From UBA4486 sp041984885 (lineage in GTDB: Bacteria; Pseudomonadota; Gammaproteobacteria; Eutrophobiales; Eutrophobiaceae): 22,447 nt of DNA. Numbering within the stretch: position 1 is the stretch's first letter; each line of letters opens with the position of its first letter. The position numbers were made by a program, and so were the translations under genes. Where the stretch lies: positions 1 to 22,447 of the forward strand of contig JBHIXH010000037.1 of assembly GCA_041984885.1 (NCBI GenBank), read 5' to 3'. Under the pieces are notes generated by a model that saw nothing but the letters and a program-made list of their open reading frames with translations, searched no databases and was not told the origin of the DNA. This document shows positions 6,443 to 14,388 of the stretch, in pieces.

Positions 6443-8491
6443 TTAATCGAAACCATAGCTTACACTGACACCAAAATTACGCTCCGGCAACGGTAATGTA
6501 TTGAACACACCCGGGGTAAACACACTGCTGACCCCGGAATCAAACGCCTGTTCATCCAGCAGATTATTCCCGCTTAGTGAAAAATCCAGACGCCCGATAC
6601 GGGAATTCAGTCCCAGGTCAAGAAACGAATAACCGGGAATTTTCTGGCCGAATGTATTGTTCTGATCGTTATCAAAAAACTTTTCGCCGACATAAGACCA
6701 GCTCGCGATTAAAGATGTTGATTGGTGTAAAGCCAGTTCGAAACCGGCACTGAACAGTGTCTGTGGTACCAGCGGAACTTCATTACCGGCAAATGGCCCG
6801 TCCGAAAATTCCGACCGTGTCAGCGTGTAATTCATGAACGTATGGAGTCGATCTGTCAGATCCGCATCCAGATTAAATTCGACTCCACGGCGTTTGGTTG
6901 GATCCAGGTTCACATTTAAAAATGTAACGGGATTAAAATGAATTTCATTTCTCAGCCGCATAAAATACGCGTTGATACCAAAGGAAAAACCCGACGTTTC
7001 ATATTGAAATCCAAAATCAAGGTGCCGGGACCGCTGCGCTTTCAGATCAGAAAATTCCCTGACCGCAGCAAAAGCCGGCGGGGGGAAACTGACCTGGTTA
7101 ATGTCATCAACATTGGCAACGCGGATACTCTGACCGACATTGATATGGCCCGACACGGTCGGGGTAATAAAGTGCTTCAACCCGAGACTGAAGAAATACT
7201 GATTGTCGGCACGATCCACGTCTGGTGCCTCTGCATCGAACGCCGCCCCCGGGGCGGTGGCATCATAAGTGTCAGCAGCATCATAGGCCACATGTTGATA
7301 TCGCCCACCGATGTTGACTGATGTTCGCTCCGTGACCCTGATCAGATCATTCAGATAGATCGCATAACTCTGTTGCGAAATATCGAGGACATGCACCGGT
7401 TGAGAGCGATCATTGATTGAACCGGATATTTCGGAATCATATTCATAGTGATAGAGGTCGACACCTAGAGATAACCGGTGGGTTAACCCGGCCGTATTCA
7501 CTTCCCCGGTCAGGCGTGGCGAAAAAAAATAGCTCTGGAGTTCCGTATCGATGTAGCGCGGCGTGCTTGGCAAGTCGGACACTTGCAGCTTGTCTTTCAC
7601 GCCACCATCGATGATGTAATGCCATTTGTCTGCAATCACTCCGCGGGTTCCCAGTGTAAAAAACCACACTTGTTCATCGGCAATATCATCCGGGTTATTC
7701 GTGCCACGCCGGTCTGCACGTAATTCGTCAAGACCAATCGTTGGATTGACCGTGCGATTCCCGGGCAATCCAAGCGCCTGGTCAGAATAACCAAACTTGC
7801 TGAAAAATTCAGAAGTCCCGGCTTGCATGCGGACATCGCCCTGAATGTTGTATTGTTCCAGCGCATTGTTATCACGATATCCATCACTGCTGAGACGATT
7901 GGCAAACAGGTTAACTGAAGCAGCTTCAGTTCCGTATCTCACACCGGCATCAGTCTGCCAGGTGTCATAGGAGGCGTAGCGTTGTTTTATTGAAACCGCC
8001 TGCGTATCCGCTGGCGTCCGGCGTGTGACGATATTGATCACACCCCCGACTGCACCGTCCCCATACAACACACCACCGGCACCACGCACAATTTCAATTC
8101 GCTCGATATTTTCAATGGGTATGGCTGAATAATTGATAGTTGACTGATCAATGTCATTCAGTCGTTTGCCGTCCAGCAAAACCAGCGTGTTTTGCGTGGC
8201 GGCGGCGCCGAAACCCCGAATATCGATCACGCTACGGGCGGCATTATTACCAAAGCTACTGCGCGTAATGATTCCCGACTTCAGGGAAAGAATCTCGGGA
8301 AGTGTTTTCGACGGATACTTTTTTAATTCATTCGCTGTGATGATCGTGACATGATTCGGCAGGGCAAATGTGTCTGCATCAAGACGTGTTGCCACAACCG
8401 TCAGATCATCGAGTCTTATGTCTGCCCGTGAAGTTGAAGGCAGTATTGATACGAATATGGCAGCAGCCAGTATTCCATTTCGAGTATTCAT
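6443..8491 (-). CDS. btuB: BtuB-like TonB-dependent cobalamin receptor
   Basis: This 682-residue outer-membrane receptor should import cobalamin or cobinamide using TonB energy. A signal peptide ends near SRA-D (residue 23). A TonB box, DDLTVVATR, follows at about 28-36. The plug domain includes RSVIDIRGFG, NTLVLLDGKRLND, IERIEIVRGAGGVLYG and GGVINIVTRR. The rest is beta-barrel, with typical C-terminal elements (LDLGLNSRIG, LSGNNLLDE). The last residue is Asp after Phe rather than the more common terminal Phe. Assignment to cobalamin rests mainly on the riboswitch in its leader and the adenosyltransferase downstream; barrel sequence alone does not fix substrate. GAGGAA gives a good ribosome binding site next to a hairpin. 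It is the first gene of a three-gene unit. Confidence 0.92.
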   Translation of the reverse strand: MNTRNGILAAAIFVSILPSTSRADIRLDDLTVVATRLDADTFALPNHVTIITANELKKYPSKTLPEILSLKSGIITRSSFGNNAARSVIDIRGFGAAATQNTLVLLDGKRLNDIDQSTINYSAIPIENIERIEIVRGAGGVLYGDGAVGGVINIVTRRTPADTQAVSIKQRYASYDTWQTDAGVRYGTEAASVNLFANRLSSDGYRDNNALEQYNIQGDVRMQAGTSEFFSKFGYSDQALGLPGNRTVNPTIGLDELRADRRGTNNPDDIADEQVWFFTLGTRGVIADKWHYIIDGGVKDKLQVSDLPSTPRYIDTELQSYFFSPRLTGEVNTAGLTHRLSLGVDLYHYEYDSEISGSINDRSQPVHVLDISQQSYAIYLNDLIRVTERTSVNIGGRYQHVAYDAADTYDATAPGAAFDAEAPDVDRADNQYFFSLGLKHFITPTVSGHINVGQSIRVANVDDINQVSFPPPAFAAVREFSDLKAQRSRHLDFGFQYETSGFSFGINAYFMRLRNEIHFNPVTFLNVNLDPTKRRGVEFNLDADLTDRLHTFMNYTLTRSEFSDGPFAGNEVPLVPQTLFSAGFELALHQSTSLIASWSYVGEKFFDNDQNNTFGQKIPGYSFLDLGLNSRIGRLDFSLSGNNLLDEQAFDSGVSSVFTPGVFNTLPLPERNFGVSVSYGFD

Positions 8492-8501
8492 GCTTGTTCC
8501 T

Positions 8502-8518
8502 CATCTGATGTTCAGATG
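8502..8518 (-). promoter_or_regulatory. Hairpin abutting btuB Shine-Dalgarno
   Basis: CATCTGA (8512-8518 read on the minus strand) and TCAGATG (8502-8508) form a perfect 7-bp stem with a 3-base loop, directly before the AGGAAC ribosome binding site of btuB. It is a good candidate for the translational part of the cobalamin riboswitch expression platform. A second hairpin, CAGGGA/TCCCTG, lies 30 bases further upstream but lacks a T-run. Confidence 0.45.
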
Positions 8519-8603
8519 CGGATGTGCTCAAGAAAGCCAGGGAAATAAACGACTCCCTGATTGTTTCCAGTATACGCCCACCGCGACCTGTGATACGAAA
8601 AGC

Positions 8604-8789
8604 AACAGGCCGGTATCCGGGCTTGTGAGCGTGTGAAACTGACGATTTGTCCGCCTTCCCATGTTATTCAACACAGTGGCTGGATGGACAACCTTGACTC
8701 ACTTACCGTTGCGGGGGCAGCGTCGGCTTTGTCGTATGACTCACCGTCTTCCCGTTTAACCATTGAATCGAAAGATTCGCAGGCACCTG
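8604..8789 (-). promoter_or_regulatory. Cobalamin (B12) riboswitch upstream of btuB
   Basis: On the minus strand the hallmarks of the cobalamin aptamer appear in the correct order. AGGTGCC comes at the 5' end, then a GGGAA...CGGTGAG segment, then the core GCTGCCCCCGCAACGGTAA (8703-8721). GCCACTGTG (B12 box, near 8673-8681) follows, then TGGGAAGGCG and GCCCGGATACCGGCC (about 8608-8622). These elements are diagnostic, so the call does not depend on folding. The element starts a few bases after a well-placed minus-strand promoter and ends about 110 bases before the btuB ATG, leaving room for an expression platform. Known riboswitches of this class repress on binding adenosyl- or other cobalamins. 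Confidence 0.95.
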
Positions 8790-8804
8790 AGCAACCAGGC
8801 GCGT

Positions 8805-8833
8805 AATCTAGGTTTTTGGCTTTATAAAGTCAA
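8805..8833 (-). promoter_or_regulatory. Sigma-70-type promoter of the btuB unit
   Basis: On the minus strand TTGACT (8828-8833) and TAGATT (8805-8810) are separated by exactly 17 bases. Transcription would start near 8798, just before the cobalamin riboswitch. Confidence 0.6.
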
Positions 8834-8849
8834 ATTTACACCGCCAAAC

Positions 8850-8878
8850 TGGAAATCGTTGCCTCATCTGCCTATAAT
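8850..8878 (+). promoter_or_regulatory. Sigma-70-type promoter of metH
   Basis: TGGAAA (8850-8855) and a perfect TATAAT (8873-8878) are 17 bases apart. The predicted start, about 8885, falls just before the SAH riboswitch. It is back-to-back with the btuB promoter. Confidence 0.6.
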
Positions 8879-8890
8879 CGCGACACGTTA

Positions 8891-8958
8891 TGTCTGAGGA
8901 GCGTTGCGACGATCCTCTCTGATCGCCAGGCTCAGACACATCATTGAAAACGACGCTC
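8891..8958 (+). promoter_or_regulatory. S-adenosylhomocysteine (SAH) riboswitch upstream of metH
   Basis: The sequence has the conserved core of this class, GAGGAGCGTTGCGACGAT (8896-8913) and GCCAGGCTCAG (8925-8935). Three helices can be read directly. P1 pairs TGTCTGAG (8891-8898) with CTCAGACA (8931-8938), 8 perfect pairs. P2 includes CGATC/GATCG (8909-8913 with 8921-8925). The pseudoknot pairs GAGCGT (8899-8904) with ACGCTC (8953-8958), 6 perfect pairs. SAH riboswitches are known to raise expression of SAH-recycling genes (ahcY, sometimes metH and metF) when SAH accumulates, which fits metH immediately downstream. Confidence 0.93.
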
Positions 8959-8979
8959 GCTTGCAGGCAAACAAGCGAG
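8956..8979 (+). promoter_or_regulatory. Hairpin competing with the SAH-riboswitch pseudoknot
   Basis: CTCGCTTG (8956-8963) and CAAGCGAG (8972-8979) form a perfect 8-bp stem. Its first three bases are also the last three of the pseudoknot strand (8953-8958), so the full hairpin and full pseudoknot exclude each other. This is the likely switching helix. There is no T-run, so control is probably translational or through Rho. Confidence 0.55.
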
Positions 8980-9044
8980 AGGTTCGCCCCACCCGGTTCA
9001 ATCGCACTCGTTTGTTGTCAGGTTTACCAATAGCGAGATTGAAA

Positions 9045-12000
9045 TTGACACAGCAGACAACCAGAGCACAACTCGAATCCACACTCAACGAGCGAATCAT
9101 GATTCTGGATGGCGCCATGGGCACTACCATTCAGTTAATGGGTTTGTCGGAAGAAGATTTACGTGGTGATACATTCAAGGATGTCAAAAGCAAGGATCTG
9201 ATCCGGAATAACGAGCTGCTCGTCATTTCCCAGCCGGATATCATCGTTGATATCCACAAACAGTTTCTGGATGCGGGTGCTGACATCATTGAAACCAATA
9301 CATTTGGCGCCACCCCGCTGGCGCAACAGGACTTTTTTATCGAAATTGAAGACGGCAAACGCAAAGACCAGTCCTACTTTGATGATGTGCTTGCCAATGA
9401 TTACCTGAAGCAACTCTGTTTCGATCTGAATATTGCCGCAGTTGAATGTGCTCGCAAGGCTTGCGATCAGGCAATCGCAGAAACCGGACGACAACGTTAT
9501 GTCGCTGGCGCCATCGGACCAATGCCGGTCAGTGCCTGCACCGTCGTCGATGTCAATGCGCCCGGGTTTCGCCCGATTAATTTTGAGCAGTTGCGTTATG
9601 CGTATTATGAACAGATAAAGGCAATGATCGAGGCAGGTTGCGACCTGTTACTGGTTGAAACAATTTTTGATACGTTGAACGCGAAGGCGGCGCTGTTTGC
9701 AATAGATGAATTATTTGCAGAGCTGGACGTTGAACTGCCATTAATGATCTCCGGCACGATCACCGATCGCGCGGGCCGCACTCTAAGCGGTCAAAATGTT
9801 GAAGGTTTCTGGAATTCATTGCGTCATGCCAAACCGTTAACCGTTGGTCTTAACTGTGCCCTGGGGCCGGACCTGATGCGCCCCTTCATTGAGGAGATCA
9901 GTTCGATCGCAGAAACCTTTGTCTGTGCCTATCCAAATGCGGGCCTGCCGGATCCATTACTGCCAACCGGCTATCCGGAAACACCGGAATCACTGGCACC
10001 GCAGATCAAGGACTGGGCTGACTCCGGCTTCCTGAATATTGTGGGTGGCTGTTGTGGCACAACACCGGATCATATTCGTGAAATTGCGAAAGCAGTTGAA
10101 AATGTTCAGCCTCGCTCCATTCCTGAACGTAATCAGATTTGTCGCCTTAGCGGACTTGAGCCGTTTAACATCAGCAAGGAAGTCAATTTTGTTAACGTCG
10201 GTGAACGTACCAACGTGGCCGGTTCACCGAAGTTTCTCAAACTCATCAAGGAAGAACAGGACCTGGAAGCTGCGCTCGATGTTGCCAAACAGCAGGTCGA
10301 GAACGGCGCACAGATCATCGATGTCTGTATGGATGAGGGTATGCTGGATTCCGAACAATTGATGCAGGATTTTTTGAACCTGATCGCATCGGAACCGGAT
10401 ATCAGTCGAGTACCGATCATGATCGATTCATCAAAATGGACCGTGCTGGAATCCGGCCTGCGTTGCGTGCAGGGCAAGGGCATCGTCAACTCGATCAGTC
10501 TGAAAGAGGGCGAAGAAAAATTTATTGAACATGCAAAGCTGGTCAAGCGTTATGGTTTTGCTGCAGTTATTATGGCGTTCGATGAAAAGGGTCAGGCCGA
10601 CACAACCGATCGACGCATAGAAGTCTGTAAACGTTCGTACGATATACTGGTGAACAAGGTCGGCTTCCCGCCGGAAGATATCATATTCGATCCGAACATC
10701 CTGACCGTTGCTACCGGCATGGTCGAGCATAACAACTATGCGGTATCGTTCTTCGAGACGACAAAATTGATAAAAGAACAACTGCCACATGCACTGGTCA
10801 GTGGCGGCCTCAGCAATGTCTCTTTTTCATTCCGCGGTAATAACCCGGTACGGGAAGCGATGCATGCGGCATTTCTCTATCATGGCATCAAGGCTGGCAT
10901 GGATATGGGTATCGTCAATGCGGGTCAACTTGAGGTATATGACGAGGTTGACAAGGAATTAATGGAATATGTTGAAGACGTCCTGCTGAATCGTCGTGAA
11001 GATGCGACCGATCGTCTCGTTGAATTTTCTGAAACAGTCAAGGCCGGTGATAAAAAAGAAAACAAAAAAAGTCTCGAATGGCGCGAGGGTACAGTCGAGG
11101 AAAGGCTAACACACGCGCTGGTCAAGGGAATTACCGATTACATTATTGAGGATACAGAAGAAGCCCGCCAACAGGCAGACAAGCCACTGGAGGTCATCGA
11201 AGGACCGCTAATGGATGGCATGAATGTTGTTGGTGACCTGTTCGGAGACGGCAAGATGTTTTTGCCCCAGGTTGTAAAGAGTGCACGCGTCATGAAAAAA
11301 GCCGTTGCTCATCTGATTCCGTATATTGAAGAAGAAAAGAAACGGAGCGGTGATGAAGGCAAAAATAACGGAACAATCATCATGGCGACGGTTAAAGGCG
11401 ATGTCCATGATATTGGTAAAAATATTGTCGGTGTCGTTTTACAGTGTAATAACTTTGAAGTAATTGACCTCGGCGTCATGGTGCCGGCTGAAAAAATTCT
11501 GGATACAGCAAGGGAGAAGAATGCGCATATCATTGGCCTGAGCGGACTAATCACTCCCTCTCTTGATGAAATGGTGCATGTCGCCAGGGAAATGCAACGA
11601 CAGAAATTTTCCGTGCCGTTGTTGATCGGTGGTGCGACTACTTCGCGCGCCCATACGGCGGTTAAGATCGAACCACAATACGAAGAAGCGGTTGTCCATG
11701 TTAAAGATGCATCGCGCGCCGTCGGTGTTGCACAAAATCTCGTCAGTCCAACCCAGAAACCGAAATTCGTGGACAGGATCAGGGAGGAATACGCGACAGT
11801 GCGTAAACGCCATGAAGGCAAGCAAAAGAAAATTGAATGGCTGAGTATTGACGAGGCCAGACAGAATAAATTTCAAACTGACTGGAGTTCGCACTCGCCT
11901 GTCACGCCAGCCTCTCTCGGGATCACCGTTTTTGATGACTACTCATTGTCTGAACTCGCCGGCTATTTTGACTGGACCCCGTTCTTCGTTGCCTGGGAAC

Positions 12001-12824
12001 TGGCGGGCAAATATCCGCGCATACTCTCTGACGAAGTGGTCGGCAAGGAAGCAACGAAATTATACGAAGATGCACAGCAGATGTTATCGCGCATCATCGA
12101 GGAAAAATGGTTTACTGCCAAAGGTGTATTTGGCCTGTTTCCAGCCAACTCGGTTGACGATGACCTGGAACTTTATTCGAATGATGAACGCGAACAGATC
12201 TTAATGCGACTGCACACATTGCGGCAGCAAACGAAGAAACCGGATGGTCAGCCAAACTATGCCCTGTCTGATTTTCTCGCACCGAAAGATTCCGGTGTGG
12301 CAGATTATGTCGGTGCATTTGCCGTTGCCGCCGGTTTTGGTATGGAGAAAAAACTGGAGCAATTTGAAAAGGACCACGATGACTATAATGCCATCATGTT
12401 AAAGGCGCTCGCAGATCGTTTCGCCGAGGCCTTTGCTGAATGTTTGCATTTACGTGTGCGTAAGGAATTCTGGGGCTACGATTCCGATGAAGCACTGGAA
12501 AATGATGATCTGATCGCGGAAAAGTACCAGGGAATACGCCCGGCTCCAGGTTACCCTGCCTGCCCGGATCACACTGAAAAACCGTTAATCTGGCAGTTGC
12601 TTGATGTTGAGAATGCTGTCGGAATTAAACTGACCGAATCACATGCCATGGTACCGACTGCGGCAGTCAGTGGGCTGTATTACTCTCACCCGCAGTCACG
12701 ATACTTTGGTCTGGGTAAAATCAATCATGATCAGGTCAGTAATTATGCCGAACGTAAAAATATGCGGGTGGCAGAAGTCGAGCGCTGGCTTGGACCTAAT
12801 CTGGGATATGACCCTGACGATTAG
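9045..12824 (+). CDS. metH: Cobalamin-dependent methionine synthase MetH
   Basis: MetH transfers a methyl group from methyltetrahydrofolate to homocysteine by way of cobalamin. All four modules are present. In the homocysteine domain the zinc cysteines are in GLNCALG (Cys271) and GGCCGTT (Cys336-337). The folate domain begins VNVGERTNVAGSPKF. The cobalamin domain has DVHDIGKNIVG with ligand His788. The C-terminal activation domain has RVRKEFWGY, YQGIRPAPGYPACPDHTEK and ERWLGPNLGYD. The frame is open back to 8904, but that part overlaps the SAH riboswitch. TTG at 9045 makes the N-terminus match E. coli MetH almost residue for residue (TRAQLESTLNERIMILDG), giving 1259 residues. Other TTG codons (9039, about 9012) or ATG at 9099 are possible. 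Compared with E. coli there is an acidic/lysine insertion of about 20 residues near positions 100-120. The gene is convergent with the GGDEF gene. Confidence 0.96.
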   Translation: MTQQTTRAQLESTLNERIMILDGAMGTTIQLMGLSEEDLRGDTFKDVKSKDLIRNNELLVISQPDIIVDIHKQFLDAGADIIETNTFGATPLAQQDFFIEIEDGKRKDQSYFDDVLANDYLKQLCFDLNIAAVECARKACDQAIAETGRQRYVAGAIGPMPVSACTVVDVNAPGFRPINFEQLRYAYYEQIKAMIEAGCDLLLVETIFDTLNAKAALFAIDELFAELDVELPLMISGTITDRAGRTLSGQNVEGFWNSLRHAKPLTVGLNCALGPDLMRPFIEEISSIAETFVCAYPNAGLPDPLLPTGYPETPESLAPQIKDWADSGFLNIVGGCCGTTPDHIREIAKAVENVQPRSIPERNQICRLSGLEPFNISKEVNFVNVGERTNVAGSPKFLKLIKEEQDLEAALDVAKQQVENGAQIIDVCMDEGMLDSEQLMQDFLNLIASEPDISRVPIMIDSSKWTVLESGLRCVQGKGIVNSISLKEGEEKFIEHAKLVKRYGFAAVIMAFDEKGQADTTDRRIEVCKRSYDILVNKVGFPPEDIIFDPNILTVATGMVEHNNYAVSFFETTKLIKEQLPHALVSGGLSNVSFSFRGNNPVREAMHAAFLYHGIKAGMDMGIVNAGQLEVYDEVDKELMEYVEDVLLNRREDATDRLVEFSETVKAGDKKENKKSLEWREGTVEERLTHALVKGITDYIIEDTEEARQQADKPLEVIEGPLMDGMNVVGDLFGDGKMFLPQVVKSARVMKKAVAHLIPYIEEEKKRSGDEGKNNGTIIMATVKGDVHDIGKNIVGVVLQCNNFEVIDLGVMVPAEKILDTAREKNAHIIGLSGLITPSLDEMVHVAREMQRQKFSVPLLIGGATTSRAHTAVKIEPQYEEAVVHVKDASRAVGVAQNLVSPTQKPKFVDRIREEYATVRKRHEGKQKKIEWLSIDEARQNKFQTDWSSHSPVTPASLGITVFDDYSLSELAGYFDWTPFFVAWELAGKYPRILSDEVVGKEATKLYEDAQQMLSRIIEEKWFTAKGVFGLFPANSVDDDLELYSNDEREQILMRLHTLRQQTKKPDGQPNYALSDFLAPKDSGVADYVGAFAVAAGFGMEKKLEQFEKDHDDYNAIMLKALADRFAEAFAECLHLRVRKEFWGYDSDEALENDDLIAEKYQGIRPAPGYPACPDHTEKPLIWQLLDVENAVGIKLTESHAMVPTAAVSGLYYSHPQSRYFGLGKINHDQVSNYAERKNMRVAEVERWLGPNLGYDPDD

Positions 12825-12835
12825 ATAGAACGCTA

Positions 12836-13981
12836 CTAGTCGGTCAGTTGTGAGCTGTATGATGTCTGGTTACGGCCATTAGCCTTTGCCTTGTATAATT
12901 CCCTGTCTGCCATTAGTTGTAATATTTTTCCATCAAGGCCTTTCTCCGGCACCAGTGTTGCGATACCAATACTGATCGTGACGTAGTCCCCGATATTCGA
13001 GTCAGGATGTAACAATCCCTGTTTTTCCAGCAGGCTATGCACTCGCGTAGCCACTTCAAGTGCACCCTGCCGTGAGGTTTCAGGCAGCAGGATGACAAAT
13101 TCTTCGCCACCATATCGTGCGATCGTATCGGCGGGCCGCAACAATGCCTGGCGTAACACGTCCGCCACAGTCTGCAGACAGTGATCGCCCTTGTCATGGC
13201 CAAAATGATCGTTGTAGCTTTTAAAAAAATCGACATCCAGCATGATCAAAGAAAGTTCTGACCGGGTTCTGTAATGCTTGTCCCATTCACTCTTAAGGGC
13301 ATTCTCGTACGCCCTGCGATTTGGCAGATTTGTCAGGGAGTCGTTGGTGGCAAGTGACTCGAGTTTTTTATTTGCGTCGATTAAATCAAGTTGCTGGGTA
13401 ATAAACAGGTTATGTTTGCGATTAAAATTTATAGCCGTCAGGGACAACAGGATGCTGAAAAAGAATAATATCGTTGCAATGTTATATTCCTCGTTAACAG
13501 CGAGCACAGCGAGTGAAAACCCGATTATCGGCAGACAGTAGGCCAGATAATATCGAAAGACGACTGAAAAGCTGGCACTGGCTCCTGCCATTAATGCTAC
13601 AAGCAAACCCCAAAGGGCCGCCTGTTGCTGAACCTGCCAGTCTGACTGATATTGCAAGGCCAGCAGCCCCCAGATAAGACCCGTCAGCAGTGTGCTCAAA
13701 AAATTATAAACATCCCAGTGTAATAAAGAAAACTGCGTCAGTTTGTATTTTCTGTAAATAAGAAGAAGGCCAACGCGATAGGTCATGATGAGGAAAAACA
13801 GGCTGAACCATAGCCCGAAATACAGTGTGCTGGTTTCACCACGAAAAGCGATGCTGACAAAAGTTACCGCGATCAAACCGGTAAGAATAGAAATTGGCAG
13901 ATGTGAGTAAAGCGCTTCCAGTTGACACTGGTGGTATCTGACCAATCCGCCGGTTTCCGGATTATTTTCGTTATTGTGCAT
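12836..13981 (-). CDS. Membrane diguanylate cyclase (GGDEF)
   Basis: This 381-residue protein should make cyclic di-GMP from GTP. The N-terminal half has six hydrophobic helices (about residues 28-46, 52-75, 91-110, 121-142, 144-162 and 167-186) forming a membrane sensor with no recognised ligand. The C-terminal GGDEF domain begins NDSLTNLPNRRAYE. It has the metal site LDVDFFKSYND (248-258), an intact GGEEF signature at 291-295 and an RPAD inhibitory site at 282-285, exactly five residues before GGEEF. Activity with product feedback inhibition is therefore expected. No EAL or PilZ partner is nearby. It ends 11 bases from the metH stop on the opposite strand, and its promoter lies in the 13982-14388 spacer. 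Confidence 0.93.
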   Translation of the reverse strand: MHNNENNPETGGLVRYHQCQLEALYSHLPISILTGLIAVTFVSIAFRGETSTLYFGLWFSLFFLIMTYRVGLLLIYRKYKLTQFSLLHWDVYNFLSTLLTGLIWGLLALQYQSDWQVQQQAALWGLLVALMAGASASFSVVFRYYLAYCLPIIGFSLAVLAVNEEYNIATILFFFSILLSLTAINFNRKHNLFITQQLDLIDANKKLESLATNDSLTNLPNRRAYENALKSEWDKHYRTRSELSLIMLDVDFFKSYNDHFGHDKGDHCLQTVADVLRQALLRPADTIARYGGEEFVILLPETSRQGALEVATRVHSLLEKQGLLHPDSNIGDYVTISIGIATLVPEKGLDGKILQLMADRELYKAKANGRNQTSYSSQLTD

Positions 13982-14388
13982 AGTCAGTAATATTATTGCT
14001 GAACCAGCCCCTGAAATAAAAATGACTTAAAAACAAGAAATTCGATACAAGAAATAAAGTTGTGAATGTTACAGTCTATGATAGCGGATAAATGCCGATT
14101 ATTCCCTTAAAACAGCACGAGATAGCCATGGAAACGAACAAATATCTACAGCATCTTGAAAGCCTGTAGTCCACCGCCAGGGAAATTCAACAACTAATGG
14201 ACAGGCAATCGCTGGTTCTGGATTTCAGCAAGTGTCAGGCTGTCATCGTTATTCCCGTCCTGCGCGACTCGCCCGGACCGGTATCCGGTCATGGGCAGCA
14301 GTGTTCTTTTAACCGCTTCACCGACAGCACGGGATTTTTTATCTTTCCTGGCTTGGCCAGTCTGTTTCTGGTTTGATACGATTTACCC
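13982..14388. other. Spacer with possible gene remnants between GGDEF and MoxR genes
   Basis: No intact gene is evident in these 407 bases. On the plus strand an ATG at 14128, with GAG 6 bases upstream, opens METNKYLQHLESL. It is stopped by TAG at 14167-14169, and the same frame then runs on to TGA at 14374 (STAREIQQLMDRQSLVLDF and onward). The helical character on both sides of the TAG suggests either a nonsense-broken small gene or chance. TATGAT at 14077-14082 could be a -10. On the minus strand a competing frame is described separately. Both cannot be real coding, so I call neither a gene. Confidence 0.35.
14194..14292 (-). pseudogene. Possible EF-hand protein remnant
   Basis: Starting at an ATG (14290-14292) this frame reads 32 residues and ends at TAG. 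It contains DGNNDDSLTLAE (residues 12-23), which matches the calcium-binding EF-hand loop at positions 1, 3, 5, 7, 9 and 12 (Asp, Asn, Asp, Ser, Thr, Glu), with Asp instead of Gly at position 6. The frame stays open upstream to about 14380 without another start, with lysine-rich sequence. It may be the tail of a decayed EF-hand protein, or a chance match in a short frame. Confidence 0.22.

Noticed and set aside
8890..8922. Ten-codon upstream ORF (ATG at 8890) in the metH leader
   Set aside because: It coincides with the riboswitch P1 and core, so its sequence is explained by the RNA; it has no ribosome binding site.
8904..9044. N-terminal 47 codons of the longest metH frame
   Set aside because: They overlap the SAH riboswitch and have no counterpart in MetH proteins; the TTG at 9045 restores the family N-terminus.
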